In this document: in pieces, positions 27,102 through 35,090 of the stretch
Layout: every line of letters starts with the position of its first letter
Numbering within the stretch: position 1 is the stretch's first letter
Source: Pseudomonas sp. FP198
GTDB taxonomy: Bacteria; Pseudomonadota; Gammaproteobacteria; Pseudomonadales; Pseudomonadaceae
Reading direction: 5' to 3'
Length of the DNA: 64,000 nucleotides
Assembly (NCBI RefSeq): GCF_030687895.1
Contig: NZ_CP117452.1
Location: forward strand, 2,869,501 to 2,933,500
Notes under the pieces: generated by a model
The model's database searches: none
Told to the model about the DNA's origin: nothing
Seen by the model: the letters and a program-made list of their open reading frames with translations, nothing else
Translations under genes and position numbers: made by a program

Positions 27102-27551
27102 TTATAACTGCCAGGAGCCGATGTCGGCGTTCACACCGTCGCCGTCAGGCTGGCCGTCGGCACCGAGGGAAAAGATATCGACCTCGCCGTTCGCGCCAGG
27201 ATTGAGGTAGTTGTAGGGGCGGCCCCACGGATCGTTGGGCAAGCGGTCCAGGTAGGAACGCCAGGTGCTGTTCTTGGCATCGGCCGGCCGTTCCACCAAT
27301 ACCTTGAGGCCCTGGTTCATGCTGGGGTAGCTGCCGTTATCGAGGCGATAAAGCTTCAAGGCCTGCATCAACCCGCCGATGTCCTGCTTCGCCGCCGTGG
27401 CACGGGCCTGGTCAGGTCGATCAAGAACCTTGGGCACTACCATCGCCGCGAGAATGCCGAGGATGACCACCACGACCATGATCTCGATCAGGGTGAAGCC
27501 CCGCTGCCCGCGTGGGCCTCGGGAACGGGCGTAACAAGGGGCGATGTGCAT
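27102..27551 (-). CDS. hxcT: HxcT, major pseudopilin (GspG)
   Basis: A 149-residue major pseudopilin. The leader ends GQRG, cleaved before FTLIEIMVVVVILGILAA by a prepilin peptidase that is not encoded here (PilD elsewhere on the chromosome is assumed). The Asp-rich calcium loop near the C-terminus (DGQPDGDGVNAD) is typical of GspG. AAGGA lies 8 bases before the ATG. It heads the minus-strand T-X-Y-Z-Q run and is divergent from hxcV, with a shared 148-base promoter region. Confidence 0.94.
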   Translation of the reverse strand: MHIAPCYARSRGPRGQRGFTLIEIMVVVVILGILAAMVVPKVLDRPDQARATAAKQDIGGLMQALKLYRLDNGSYPSMNQGLKVLVERPADAKNSTWRSYLDRLPNDPWGRPYNYLNPGANGEVDIFSLGADGQPDGDGVNADIGSWQL

Positions 27552-27699
27552 CTCGACGGTCCTTCCTGGATTCGATTCGAGGCGCAGTGTTGCAAGAAAA
27601 TATGTCAGCGATATTGAAATTGCTCAGGAGCTTGCGTCGTCAATCTGTAAAGAACATTGCTCAGGCTTGGGTATTGCTTTCGCCCCCTCGAGCCGACCG

Positions 27700-28074
27700 A
27701 TGCCACGCCCAGCCCCACAAGCCGGTTTCACCCTCATCGAAGTGCTGGTGGCCCTGGCGATCATTGCCGTGGCCATGTCGGCCGCGGTGCGCGTGGCGGC
27801 GGTGATGACCCAGAGCAACGGCTTGCTGCGAGACAAGTCCATCGCCTTGCTGACGGCTCGCAGCCAATTGGCGCAATTGCGCCTGGAGGGACACGTGACG
27901 CCGGGGATGAAAGTTTTTCAATGCGATCAGGGGCGCTTGCTGCTGCGCTGCGAGCAAAACCTGCGCCCGGCGGAAAACGGGCGGATGCTGCGGGTCGAGC
28001 TAAGCGTATCCGACCGCAGCCGCGAGGCGCCGCCCTTGGCTCGGCTGGAGACCCTGCTCGGTCGGGAAAAATAA
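27700..28074 (+). CDS. hxcV: HxcV, minor pseudopilin (GspI)
   Basis: A 124-residue minor pseudopilin: leader MPRPAPQAG, then FTLIEVLVALAIIAVAMSAA with Glu5, and a short globular domain ending LARLETLLGREK. I chose the ATG at 27700, just before the leader, although its ribosome site is weak; upstream extension would add about 50 residues unlike any prepilin leader. It is transcribed away from hxcT. Confidence 0.87.
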   Translation: MPRPAPQAGFTLIEVLVALAIIAVAMSAAVRVAAVMTQSNGLLRDKSIALLTARSQLAQLRLEGHVTPGMKVFQCDQGRLLLRCEQNLRPAENGRMLRVELSVSDRSREAPPLARLETLLGREK

Positions 28075-28094
28075 CCGGATGCACACGATCTTTT

Positions 28095-28215
28095 TGTGGC
28101 GAGGGGATTTATCCCCGTCGGGCTGCGTAGCAGCCCCTTTTCAGGCCGACAACCGAGTGGATATTCAATTTTGGGGCTGCTGCGCAGCCCAGCAGGGATA
28201 AATCCCCTCGCCACA
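28095..28215. repeat. REPIN-like inverted repeat between hxcV and hxcP
   Basis: Third copy of the GGGGATTTATCCCC family, in the convergent space between hxcV (plus) and hxcP (minus), where it may terminate both. Confidence 0.85.
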
Positions 28216-28219
28216 GAGT

Positions 28220-28648
28220 TCAGCGGAGCAGCGACGGCAAACTCACCGAATCCGGTAGCCGCGCCAGTGCCAAACGGGTCTGTTCGCCGCCGCGTTCGAT
28301 TACCACGGCCTGTGCCTCGATCGCTACCAGCCTTACCCCTTGGGCTACCCGCTCGCCGGCCAGGAAACTGCGCGGTGGTCCGTCGTTGAGACTCAGGATC
28401 GCCACCGCGCCGCGGGCGCCGGCCATCACCCCGCTGACCTTGATATCCACCGCCGCCGGTTGGTTGGAAAACCACTGCAACGCCGGACTGTCGGAACGCT
28501 CGGCCAGGCGTTGCGGGGCCACGTCCGGGGTGCGCGACTCGGCGGATGTCAGCAGCAGAGAAGACCAGGTCGCCACTCCGGCCAACGCTGCCACCAGTCC
28601 CAGCGCCTGGACGATATGCGCCGGGGAGACTCGTTCCGTGAACGTCAT
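28220..28648 (-). CDS. hxcP: HxcP, type II secretion GspC-like protein (short)
   Basis: A 142-residue bitopic protein that should contact the secretin N0 domain. One membrane span (about 10-30, IVQALGLVAALAGVATWSSL) is followed by a homology region (LQWFSNQPAAVDIKVSGVMA, GPPRSFLAGERVAQGVRLVA). The protein ends there, so the PDZ or coiled-coil domain of most GspC proteins is absent. AAGGAG lies 8 bases before ATG 28648. It is divergent from hxcU, with 120 bases between starts. Confidence 0.87.
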   Translation of the reverse strand: MTFTERVSPAHIVQALGLVAALAGVATWSSLLLTSAESRTPDVAPQRLAERSDSPALQWFSNQPAAVDIKVSGVMAGARGAVAILSLNDGPPRSFLAGERVAQGVRLVAIEAQAVVIERGGEQTRLALARLPDSVSLPSLLR

Positions 28649-28768
28649 GTCCTGATCTCCTTGTTTGATTCCAGCGTCCAGCGTACGCGTCAATTCTCTC
28701 CGTTTTATTTCACATCCTTATCATCTTCAGCGTGCACGATGATCACCAACGCAAAGGAGCGCGCCCGG

Positions 28769-29218
28769 ATGCACGGCAAGCAACGCGGTTTTACCCTGAT
28801 CGAATTGATGGTGGTGCTGGTGATCGTCGGCATCGCCAGCGCGGCCGTGAGTCTGAGCATCAAGCCGGACCCGGCGAAGCTGCTGCGCCAGGATGCCGAA
28901 CGGCTGGCCCAGCTGCTGCAACTGGCCCAGACGGAAGCCCGCGCCGACGGGCGCCCGATCACCTGGCGCTGGGACGCCAAGGGCTTCGGCTTCAGCCGCC
29001 GCCCGGACCAGGGCGTGGGGCTCGATCGTTTCAAGGAAGACCCGCAGCTGCGCCCGCGACGGTGGCAAAGCCCGTCCATGGAGGTACGTGTGGAACCCCG
29101 GCAACGCGTGGTGCTCAATGCCGAATGGATCGGCGTGCCGCTACAGATCCGCTTGTCCGACGGCCAGAACAGTTTCACTGTGCAACGCAGCGCCGCCGGT
29201 CGGGTATTGGTTCAATGA
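28769..29218 (+). CDS. hxcU: HxcU, minor pseudopilin (GspH)
   Basis: A 149-residue pseudopilin with leader MHGKQRG and FTLIELMVVLVIVGIASAAV, Glu5 present. AGGAG lies 9 bases before ATG 28769. The C-terminal domain ends in a beta pattern (SFTVQRSAAGRVLVQ) typical of GspH. Its stop overlaps the hxcW start (ATGA). Confidence 0.9.
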   Translation: MHGKQRGFTLIELMVVLVIVGIASAAVSLSIKPDPAKLLRQDAERLAQLLQLAQTEARADGRPITWRWDAKGFGFSRRPDQGVGLDRFKEDPQLRPRRWQSPSMEVRVEPRQRVVLNAEWIGVPLQIRLSDGQNSFTVQRSAAGRVLVQ

Positions 29219-29826
29219 GCGGCCGGGAGACAGGCTTCACCTTGCTTGAAGTCATGGTGGCGATCCTGCTGATGGCGGTGATCAGCCTGATCGCGTGGCG
29301 CGGGCTGGATAGCGTGACCCGCGCCGACAGCCACTTGCAGGCCAGCACCGAGCAGACCGAAGCCTTGCTGCGGGTGCTTAACCAACTGGAGCGCGATGTG
29401 GCCCTGCGGGCTGGCGTCGAGTTGAGCGAACCGCTCAAGCCAGGGATCGACAACGAGCCCTCGACCGCCCCGCCCGCCCTCACCCTGCGCAGCACCGAAG
29501 GCCAGGGTTTTCGCCTTGACGTTATCCGTGAGGCCGCCGATCAGGGCGGTGGCTTGCAACGGGTACGCTGGTGGCTCAAGGGCGACACACTCTATCGCGC
29601 TCAAGGCCAGGCTCGCAGCCACTACCCTCTACCGGCACCGGGCGCGGGCGTGGCTGTGTTGAGTGAGGTCAGCGATGCGGGGCTGCGGTTCTGGGACAGG
29701 GAAAAGGGCTGGCGCAAACTCAGCGGCAACCGGCAGGAGGATCCGCCGGGCATCGAGATCAGCCTGACCCGGCAGACGCCGCAAGGGCCGGAGAAGTATC
29801 GGCAGGTGCTGGGGCCGTTGGAGTAG
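29215..29826 (+). CDS. hxcW: HxcW, minor pseudopilin (GspJ)
   Basis: A 203-residue minor pseudopilin: short leader MSGRETG, then FTLLEVMVAILLMAVISLIA with Glu5, and a large beta-rich domain (LRVLNQLERDVALRAGVEL) characteristic of GspJ. It is translationally coupled to hxcU. With the other genes this completes an 11-component Hxc set (P, Q, R, S, T, U, V, W, X, Y, Z). Confidence 0.91.
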   Translation: MSGRETGFTLLEVMVAILLMAVISLIAWRGLDSVTRADSHLQASTEQTEALLRVLNQLERDVALRAGVELSEPLKPGIDNEPSTAPPALTLRSTEGQGFRLDVIREAADQGGGLQRVRWWLKGDTLYRAQGQARSHYPLPAPGAGVAVLSEVSDAGLRFWDREKGWRKLSGNRQEDPPGIEISLTRQTPQGPEKYRQVLGPLE

Positions 29827-29841
29827 CCCGCCCTTCGAGAA

Positions 29842-29900
29842 TGTGGGAGCGGGGTTGCTCGCGTTTCCCTGTGGGAGCGAGCTTGCTCGCGATGGCGGCC
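29842..29900. repeat. Pair of REP units
   Basis: TGTGGGAGCGGGGTTGCTCG at 29842 and TGTGGGAGCGAGCTTGCTCG at 29870, head-to-tail, each with the GGGAGC...GCTCGC core. Confidence 0.8.
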
Positions 29901-29951
29901 TGAGAGTCGGCCTGAGAGTCGGCCAGGGTTTAGTTGGCTGACACTGGGTAC

Positions 29952-30208
29952 ATATCCGTTATTGCGGTAACGGCTGCTTAGGGTTCCGCCCTTACGGCGG
30001 GTCACTTTTGGAAAGAGCGCCAAAAGTAACCAAAAACGCTCTGCCCCACCACTCGGCACCTCGCTTAGGCTCGGTGTGCCCTCACTCCGGCATTGCTCCG
30101 TGGGCCCGCCGCGAAGGGCCATCCTTGGCCCAGCGCGGCTATCCCGGCATCCATGCCGGGATGCCCACTGCGCAATGCCTGCGTTCGGCCAGCGTGGTTA
30201 ACGGGGCG
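29952..30208. repeat. Interspersed 257-base repeat, copy 1
   Basis: Closely matches 59784-60036. Shared blocks include TTAGGGTTCCGCCCTTACGG, CCCCACCACTCGG, CCCTCACTCCGGCATTGCTC and GCGTGGTTAACGGGGCG. The GCCAAAAG/CTTTTGG-type hairpin near its start varies compensatorily between copies. Confidence 0.85.
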
Positions 30209-30212
30209 TCTC

Positions 30213-30254
30213 AGATCAAGATCAGGATCAAGATCAAGATCAAGATCAAGATCA
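30213..30254. repeat. AGATCA hexanucleotide microsatellite
   Basis: Seven consecutive hexamers, six AGATCA and one GGATCA (third), directly after the end of the interspersed repeat. Confidence 0.9.
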
Positions 30255-30309
30255 AGAGCGAGGCGGTCTGGTAGGCGGCCTGTCTCTTCAGCTTTACCCC
30301 GATCTGACT

Positions 30310-30337
30310 GTGGGAGCGAGCCTGCTCGCGAAGAGGC
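30310..30337. repeat. REP unit downstream of vreR
   Basis: TGTGGGAGCGAGCCTGCTCG followed by CGAAGAGG, 20 bases from the vreR stop; a possible stop for vreAIR transcripts. Confidence 0.8.
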
Positions 30338-30356
30338 CAGCCCAGGCGCCGCTGAA

Positions 30357-31310
30357 CTAACTCAGCACCACCACCCCACCCGGCAGCTCGGTGCACTTGG
30401 CGCCATAGGCATCGCGAATCAGCAGCGCCACGCCGGCCAGTTGATCGAGGCGGAAACGGGCCTGGACCTTGCGCAAGCCCAGTTCGCGATTGAGCAACAG
30501 CAACATGCCAGGCCGATAGCGGTTGATCTCGTCGATGACGCTGGCCAGGGTCGCATCGTTGAACACCAGCACCTGTTCGCGCCAGGCAACGGCGGCGGAT
30601 ATATCGGCGGCCTGTGGGCTGCCGACCTGGCGGGTGTCGTAGGTCAATTGCATGCCCGGCTCGAGGCGAAACTCTCGGCCCTGCACTTGGACTTGCACGA
30701 CGCCTTCCAGGCAAGTTGCGCAGACGCTCTGGTCGATGTAGCGAAGATTGAACCGGGCCCGCGCGGCGCTGATCCAGCCGGCGCCGGCCTGGACGTTGAT
30801 CGTCGTGGTGCTGCTGCCGGACACTTCGACTTCGCCGGCGAGCAATTCCAGGCCCTGCCCGCCCTCGGCCAGCGCCAGGCGGCTGAGGCGAGTCTGGGTA
30901 TTGAGTTCCAGGCTCACGCCATCGCCCAGCTCGACCCGGCGCTGTTCGCCCACTTCGGTGACGTAGTCCGCAGCGAGCCCGGAAACCCCACCCGGCACCG
31001 TGGCGCGGATCAGCAGGAAGCCCACGGAGGCGGCCAGCGCGCCACCAAGCAAGGCCCGACGGCCAAAATGCCGAGGTCCCTGCGCCGCTTCGGCGGCCGG
31101 TCGCAGCCCATGCCACAGCGCCTTGGCCTGCTCGAACGCCTGCGCATGTTCGGCGCTCTGCCCGCACCATTGGCGCAAGGCGCGGGCATCGGCGACGGTG
31201 GCGCGTCCCGAGGTCAGCAGGATCAACCAGTCACGGGCCTCGCCGGCCAGTCGGGCCTCGGGCGTATCGTCAGGGGACGCGATGCTGAAGATGTTCAAGC
31301 GCACACACAC
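30357..31310 (-). CDS. vreR: VreR, FecR-like anti-sigma factor
   Basis: A 317-residue inner-membrane anti-sigma factor that should hold VreI inactive until VreA signals. Residues about 25-68 form the cytoplasmic sigma-binding domain (DWLILLTSGRATVADARALR, QWCGQSAEHAQAFEQAKALW). A membrane span follows (about 85-103, ALLGGALAASVGFLLIRAT), then a periplasmic FecR domain and a C-terminal STN-like segment. The start is uncertain: GTG at 31310 lacks a clear ribosome site and an in-frame GTG follows at 31304. It begins 25 bases after the vreI stop. The symbol comes from the vreA-vreI-vreR order beside hxc. Confidence 0.87.
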   Translation of the reverse strand: MCVRLNIFSIASPDDTPEARLAGEARDWLILLTSGRATVADARALRQWCGQSAEHAQAFEQAKALWHGLRPAAEAAQGPRHFGRRALLGGALAASVGFLLIRATVPGGVSGLAADYVTEVGEQRRVELGDGVSLELNTQTRLSRLALAEGGQGLELLAGEVEVSGSSTTTINVQAGAGWISAARARFNLRYIDQSVCATCLEGVVQVQVQGREFRLEPGMQLTYDTRQVGSPQAADISAAVAWREQVLVFNDATLASVIDEINRYRPGMLLLLNRELGLRKVQARFRLDQLAGVALLIRDAYGAKCTELPGGVVVLS

Positions 31311-31335
31311 TCATGAAGGGGTCGGGTCTCTACTC

Positions 31336-31881
31336 TCAAGACGGTTTTCCCGCGCCGGGACCGAACCGCTGAATGACTTTTCTTTCCAGGCGCAGGGCGC
31401 AATGCCCCAGCGCAGCCTTGATTTCCTTCTCCACCATGCGCGTGGAAATACCGAAACGCTGGGAGATCTCCAGGTGCGGGGCCTCTTCCAGGCGCGCGGC
31501 AATGAAAATCCTGCGGCGCCGCGCCGGCAACTCGTACAAGGCCTTCAGCAGGGTCTGCAACTCTTTTTGGCCACCCACCACCCGAGCCGGATCCAGCGCT
31601 TCGTCGGAGATTTGCAGCAGCTCTTCGATCTCGCTGCCGGTGAGCAGGCGAGCATCGGACTGCCGGCGATCGGCGGCAATGTTCAGGGCCATGCGATAGA
31701 GGTAGGCGTTAGGCTGGACGATCTCCGGCGTGTCGCCCATGCGGTCGACCCGCAGGTAGGTTTCATGCAGCACATCGTTGGCCAGTTCCTCGGACCCCAG
31801 GCGCCGGCGCAGGCGCACCTTGAAATCCTCATAGGAGGTGAGGAACAGCTTGACCATCGGGCTGCGGCCAGCGTCTTTCAT
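31336..31881 (-). CDS. vreI: VreI, ECF sigma factor
   Basis: A 181-residue ECF-type sigma factor of the iron-starvation/cell-surface-signalling class. Region 2 covers about 10-75 (SEELANDVLHETYLRVDRMG, NAYLYRMALNIAADRRQ) and region 4 about 110-165 (LKALYELPARRRRIFIAARL, GISTRMVEKEIKAALGHC). ATG 31881 overlaps the vreA stop (ATGA). In P. aeruginosa VreI turns on the pdt and hxc genes together with PhoB under phosphate starvation; the same neighbours are present here. Confidence 0.9.
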   Translation of the reverse strand: MKDAGRSPMVKLFLTSYEDFKVRLRRRLGSEELANDVLHETYLRVDRMGDTPEIVQPNAYLYRMALNIAADRRQSDARLLTGSEIEELLQISDEALDPARVVGGQKELQTLLKALYELPARRRRIFIAARLEEAPHLEISQRFGISTRMVEKEIKAALGHCALRLERKVIQRFGPGAGKPS

Positions 31882-32576
31882 TGCCCGAACACCTCTTCCC
31901 CTGCTGTGCATTCCATGCTTTTTCCTGATGAATCGGGTAACAAAAGCAGGGTCACCGGCTGGCGCAGCGAACTGGGCGCCGGACGGTCGATCCTGAGGTT
32001 CTGCAAACTGTTGACCAAGGCTTTGTCACGCAACACATCACCCGTGGAACTGACCAGCCGGCTGTTTTGCACCACGCCGTCGCGTCCGATCCACACTTGC
32101 AACAACGCGCGAAAACTGCCCGGCCGGGTCAATGGCGAACGGCACAGGTTGCGCTGGATGACCGCCTGGATCGTTGCCGCATAGTTGCTGTCGCTCAATC
32201 CGGCAGTGGCGCCCGGCGGTAATGGCACCTCGCGAACCTGTACCGGTTGCAAGGTGAATGCATCCGCACGGGCATACTGCGCCGCCAGCCCGGTACCACT
32301 GAGCAGCACACTCAGCCCTTGGGCAGGCGTGAACAGCCCCTGGACGCCCATCGTATGGCGCCGGTTCGACAAGGCGTGGTCCACCAGCACCGCCATGCCT
32401 GTGGCCCGGCTGAATAGCTCCAGTGCAGGGGCCAGTTCCTGGGGCGCAATGTCCAGGTCCACCATGCCGACTGCCTGGGCCGGCCCGGCCAGCAGACACC
32501 ACGCCACCATCAGCCACCCCAAGGGCGCCCTGGCCAATCCACGCCTGCGTCCGCCCCCGGTTATGCCCTGCTGCAC
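31878..32576 (-). CDS. vreA: VreA, STN-domain periplasmic signalling protein
   Basis: A 232-residue exported protein. An Arg-rich leader and hydrophobic segment (WLMVAWCLLAGPAQA) precede an STN secretin/TonB signalling domain (about 40-112: LDIAPQELAPALELFSRATG, GVQGLFTPAQGLSVLLSGTG). There is no TonB-dependent barrel. The C-terminal ~85 residues (FRALLQVWIGRDGVVQNSRL, DKALVNSLQNLRI) resemble a TonB C-terminal domain. The start used is a GTG at 32576 with a weak ribosome site; the next ATG at 32510 would remove the basic N-region. It is first in the vreAIR operon. Confidence 0.85.
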   Translation of the reverse strand: MQQGITGGGRRRGLARAPLGWLMVAWCLLAGPAQAVGMVDLDIAPQELAPALELFSRATGMAVLVDHALSNRRHTMGVQGLFTPAQGLSVLLSGTGLAAQYARADAFTLQPVQVREVPLPPGATAGLSDSNYAATIQAVIQRNLCRSPLTRPGSFRALLQVWIGRDGVVQNSRLVSSTGDVLRDKALVNSLQNLRIDRPAPSSLRQPVTLLLLPDSSGKSMECTAGEEVFGQ

Positions 32577-32618
32577 GACTGACGTATCCGTTGAAAAACG
32601 TCATCCTGATGGGTGTTT

Positions 32619-32636
32619 ATGAATGTCGTATGACAC
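32619..32636 (-). promoter_or_regulatory. Pho box upstream of vreAIR
   Basis: On the minus strand GTGTCATACGACATTCAT matches the Pho box pattern (CTGTCAT, 4 bases, CTGTCAT) at 11 of 14 positions, in the right orientation, 43 bases before the vreA start. It fits PhoB control of vreAIR. Confidence 0.6.
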
Positions 32637-32714
32637 CCGACACAAATCCCGCGCGCGGCACTAGACTGGTGTCGAAACGATGAGCCACCAGCGTGGCGGG
32701 CCAGGAGGTCAACG

Positions 32715-33056
32715 ATGAAACAGTGGATGAGCATGACAGCCGGTCTCGGCTTGCTGATGGCTTTGCCCGGGGTCCAGGGCGAAGAGGCCCCGGCCTGTAT
32801 CGAGGTGACTGTCGGCGGCTACAAGACCCCGGATTACAACTGCCTGAGCCGCCAGATGGGCAACGACCCCGAGGCCGCGGCCGCTGCGCAACACGCGCAG
32901 GACCGGCTGGATGTGCCGGTCGACAAACGCGCACCGAACAGTGTCGGCCTCGCGACGCCGGCAGCCACCGGCGTGCGCATGGGCAACACGTTTGGCACGT
33001 CGGTCAAGCCCCAGCGACCGCCTGCGCCCGTACCTAATTCGCCGTTACCCAAGTAG
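32715..33056 (+). CDS. Small exported protein of unknown function
   Basis: A 113-residue protein with a signal peptide ending PGVQG and GGAGG 6 bases before the ATG. The mature part has two cysteines (ACIEVTVGG, YNCLSRQ), an Ala-rich helix and a Pro-rich tail (KPQRPPAPVPNSPLPK). I do not recognise the family. It is divergent from vreA with 138 bases between, so the Pho box at 32619-32636 could influence both. No membrane anchor after the signal is seen, so it is probably periplasmic or secreted. Confidence 0.75.
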   Translation: MKQWMSMTAGLGLLMALPGVQGEEAPACIEVTVGGYKTPDYNCLSRQMGNDPEAAAAAQHAQDRLDVPVDKRAPNSVGLATPAATGVRMGNTFGTSVKPQRPPAPVPNSPLPK

Positions 33057-33219
33057 ACGCCTGGTTGGGCCTGAGAGCTTTCTTGCCCTCGGTTGCAAGC
33101 GAGGTCGCAAGCGAATAACGCCGTAGCGTCCCCAGCATGACCGATTATCCGGGCGCCTGACGCACCAGCGGTCATGGGCTAGAGTGAACCGCTTCTGGAT
33201 GTTTTAGAGGACGGATTAC

Positions 33220-34779
33220 ATGGCCACTACCTACAGCGCCCCCGGGATCATGGTCGTCGACGTCAACGGATACGCCGATAATGGCTACGACACGGTTGTA
33301 CAACCCGACGGCTCAGTCTTGGTCGCGGGCCTCACCAATCACGCGCTCGACCTTGACTACGGCAACGACTTTTCCTTGGCTCGTCTCAACATCGACGGCA
33401 GCGTGGATAGCAGCTACGGCAACGCAGGGCGGCTGGTGATCCACAAGCAGATTCCCATCGAAAAGGCCTACACCCTTCGCGTCCAGGCCGACGGCGCGGT
33501 GGTGGCGGTCCACGAAGGCCACGACAACACCCCCATCATCCAGCGTTGGGGCGCCGACGGCAAAGCCGATGCGGTGTTCAACAGCAATGCCCAGGCCAGC
33601 CTGTCCAGCGGGTTCGGCTCCGCACCGATAGTGGAAGCCAATGCCGACGGCAGCGTGCTGGTGGGGGCCGTCGAGGGCAGTATGCTGAGAGTGACGCAGC
33701 TGCATGCCGATGGTACGCAAGACCTGTCCTTCGGCACAAATGGAGTCCTGACGCTTCAAGCCCCCGGGACGCTTCACTTCGTGCTGGGCCTCACCTCCCT
33801 GGCGGACGGCGGCATACTTGTCCAAGGTGCGCCTGAATTTCATAACAGCTTGCTCAAATACACGGCCGACGGAGAACCGGACACTGGCTTTAGCATCAAT
33901 GGCGTCTTGGCGGTCAACAATGTCGGCGCCTTCGGCGGCGGTGTTACGGTGCAAGACGACGGCAAGATACTGCTGGCCAACACCACCTCTTACGATGACT
34001 TTACCCTGTTGCGTTTCAACGCCGACGGCAGCCCCGACCTCGGTTTCGGCAACCAAGGCTCGGTCAGCATCGACCTGCCTGGCGGTTACGCCGCAGCCAA
34101 TGCCGTCACTCTGCAGGACGACGGCCGGATTCTGCTCGCAGGCACCGCTTTCGCCAATGGCGGCAGTGATTTTGCCGCGGTTCGGCTAAACGCCGATGGC
34201 AGTCTGGACACCACCTTCGGCAGCACGGACGGCAGCGCGCGCCTGGTGGGTTCGTCCGGCAGTGATGTGTTGAAAGGCCTGGCTACCGATGAAATTCTGC
34301 GTGGCCTGGCAGGCGACGACGTGCTGCAAGGCAATCTCGGTCGCGACCTGCTCTCCGGCGGTGCGGGAAACGACGTGTTTCGCTATGCCAGCGTCACAGA
34401 CAGTTTTCGCACGGCTGATAGCAGCGGCAGCGATCGCATCCTCGATTTCAATCCCGTCGAGGATCATATCGACCTCAGTGCCCTGGGTTTCACCGGTATC
34501 GGGAACGGATACGACGGCACCTTGTTGATCGGTAACAACGCGGACGATACCCGCACCTTCTTGAAAAGTTTCGAAGCCAATGCCGACGGCCAACGCTTCG
34601 AGCTGGTGCTTGACGGAAACTTTGCCGGGCAACTCGATGGCAGCAACCTGACGTTCGCGACCGCGGACGCCGCCCGCTCCGGCGCCGACAGCAATGCGCC
34701 CCCCGCCGATCTTTCCGCGCCTGGACAGGTGGAGCTGACGCTGATAGGCCAGGCTCCGCACACCGATTACCTGGCCTGA
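33220..34779 (+). CDS. Delta-60 repeat protein with RTX/M10-type C-terminus
   Basis: A 519-residue acidic protein without a signal peptide. Residues about 10-345 contain at least six delta-60 repeats (DGSVLVAGL, FSLARLNIDGSVDSSYGNAG, LLRFNADGSPDLGFGNQG), which form a propeller-like array. Residues about 350-395 contain degenerate RTX nonapeptides (GLAGDDVLQ, GGAGNDVF). Residues about 395-490 match the serralysin M10-type C-terminal domain (RILDFNPVEDHIDLSALGF), followed by a short tail ending DYLA. This architecture suggests calcium-dependent type I secretion; no type I exporter is in the window. A hairpin at 34794-34812 follows the stop. Confidence 0.8.
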   Translation: MATTYSAPGIMVVDVNGYADNGYDTVVQPDGSVLVAGLTNHALDLDYGNDFSLARLNIDGSVDSSYGNAGRLVIHKQIPIEKAYTLRVQADGAVVAVHEGHDNTPIIQRWGADGKADAVFNSNAQASLSSGFGSAPIVEANADGSVLVGAVEGSMLRVTQLHADGTQDLSFGTNGVLTLQAPGTLHFVLGLTSLADGGILVQGAPEFHNSLLKYTADGEPDTGFSINGVLAVNNVGAFGGGVTVQDDGKILLANTTSYDDFTLLRFNADGSPDLGFGNQGSVSIDLPGGYAAANAVTLQDDGRILLAGTAFANGGSDFAAVRLNADGSLDTTFGSTDGSARLVGSSGSDVLKGLATDEILRGLAGDDVLQGNLGRDLLSGGAGNDVFRYASVTDSFRTADSSGSDRILDFNPVEDHIDLSALGFTGIGNGYDGTLLIGNNADDTRTFLKSFEANADGQRFELVLDGNFAGQLDGSNLTFATADAARSGADSNAPPADLSAPGQVELTLIGQAPHTDYLA

Positions 34780-35090
34780 TCGGGTTGCACGGCGCTGCGT
34801 GTGCCACGCAGCGTCGCTGCTTCACTGCGTGGGGGCTGTGTGCGCTCAACGGCACAATCTGCCTAAGGCATTTGTCCTATATGCATTTTCCCGGAATGAC
34901 TGCTATAACCTTCGAGACCGGATAAATGGCCCCACTCGCCCATTTCCGAGTGAAGGCTGAAGACGATCTATGCGCGAAAACGGATTGATTGCTGGGTCGT
35001 TTGACTGATGGGATTTCGAGACCGATATGGAAATCACCTCTGCGGATATACCGCGACCTGGCGTCCGACCATGAGCCAGGGGACGCCGTA
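34780..35090. other. Intergenic region upstream of vgrG
   Basis: 311 bases. It opens with an 8-base-arm hairpin (GCTGCGTG/CACGCAGC, 34794-34812) just after the RTX gene, lacking a T-run. A TGCTATAAC extended -10-like sequence (34902-34910) is the best promoter-like site for vgrG but has no well-spaced -35. The AT content is higher than in flanking genes. Confidence 0.45.

Larger units (their letters stand above)
29827..30356. other. Repeat-filled intergenic region between hxcW and vreR
   Basis: 530 bases without a gene, made almost entirely of repeats: two REP units (29842-29900), a 257-base interspersed repeat (29952-30208), a hexanucleotide tract (30213-30254) and another REP unit (30310-30337). 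It lies between convergent transcription units. Confidence 0.8.

Noticed and set aside
27552..27699. Pho box between hxcT and hxcV
   Set aside because: The best candidate around TCGTCAATCTGTAAA matches too few positions to support.
30213..30254. CRISPR-like short repeats
   Set aside because: The units are contiguous hexamers without spacers and there are no cas genes.
34851..34864. Sigma-54 promoter upstream of vgrG (GGCACAATCTGCC)
   Set aside because: The GG and GC elements are about two bases too close for a -24/-12 promoter.
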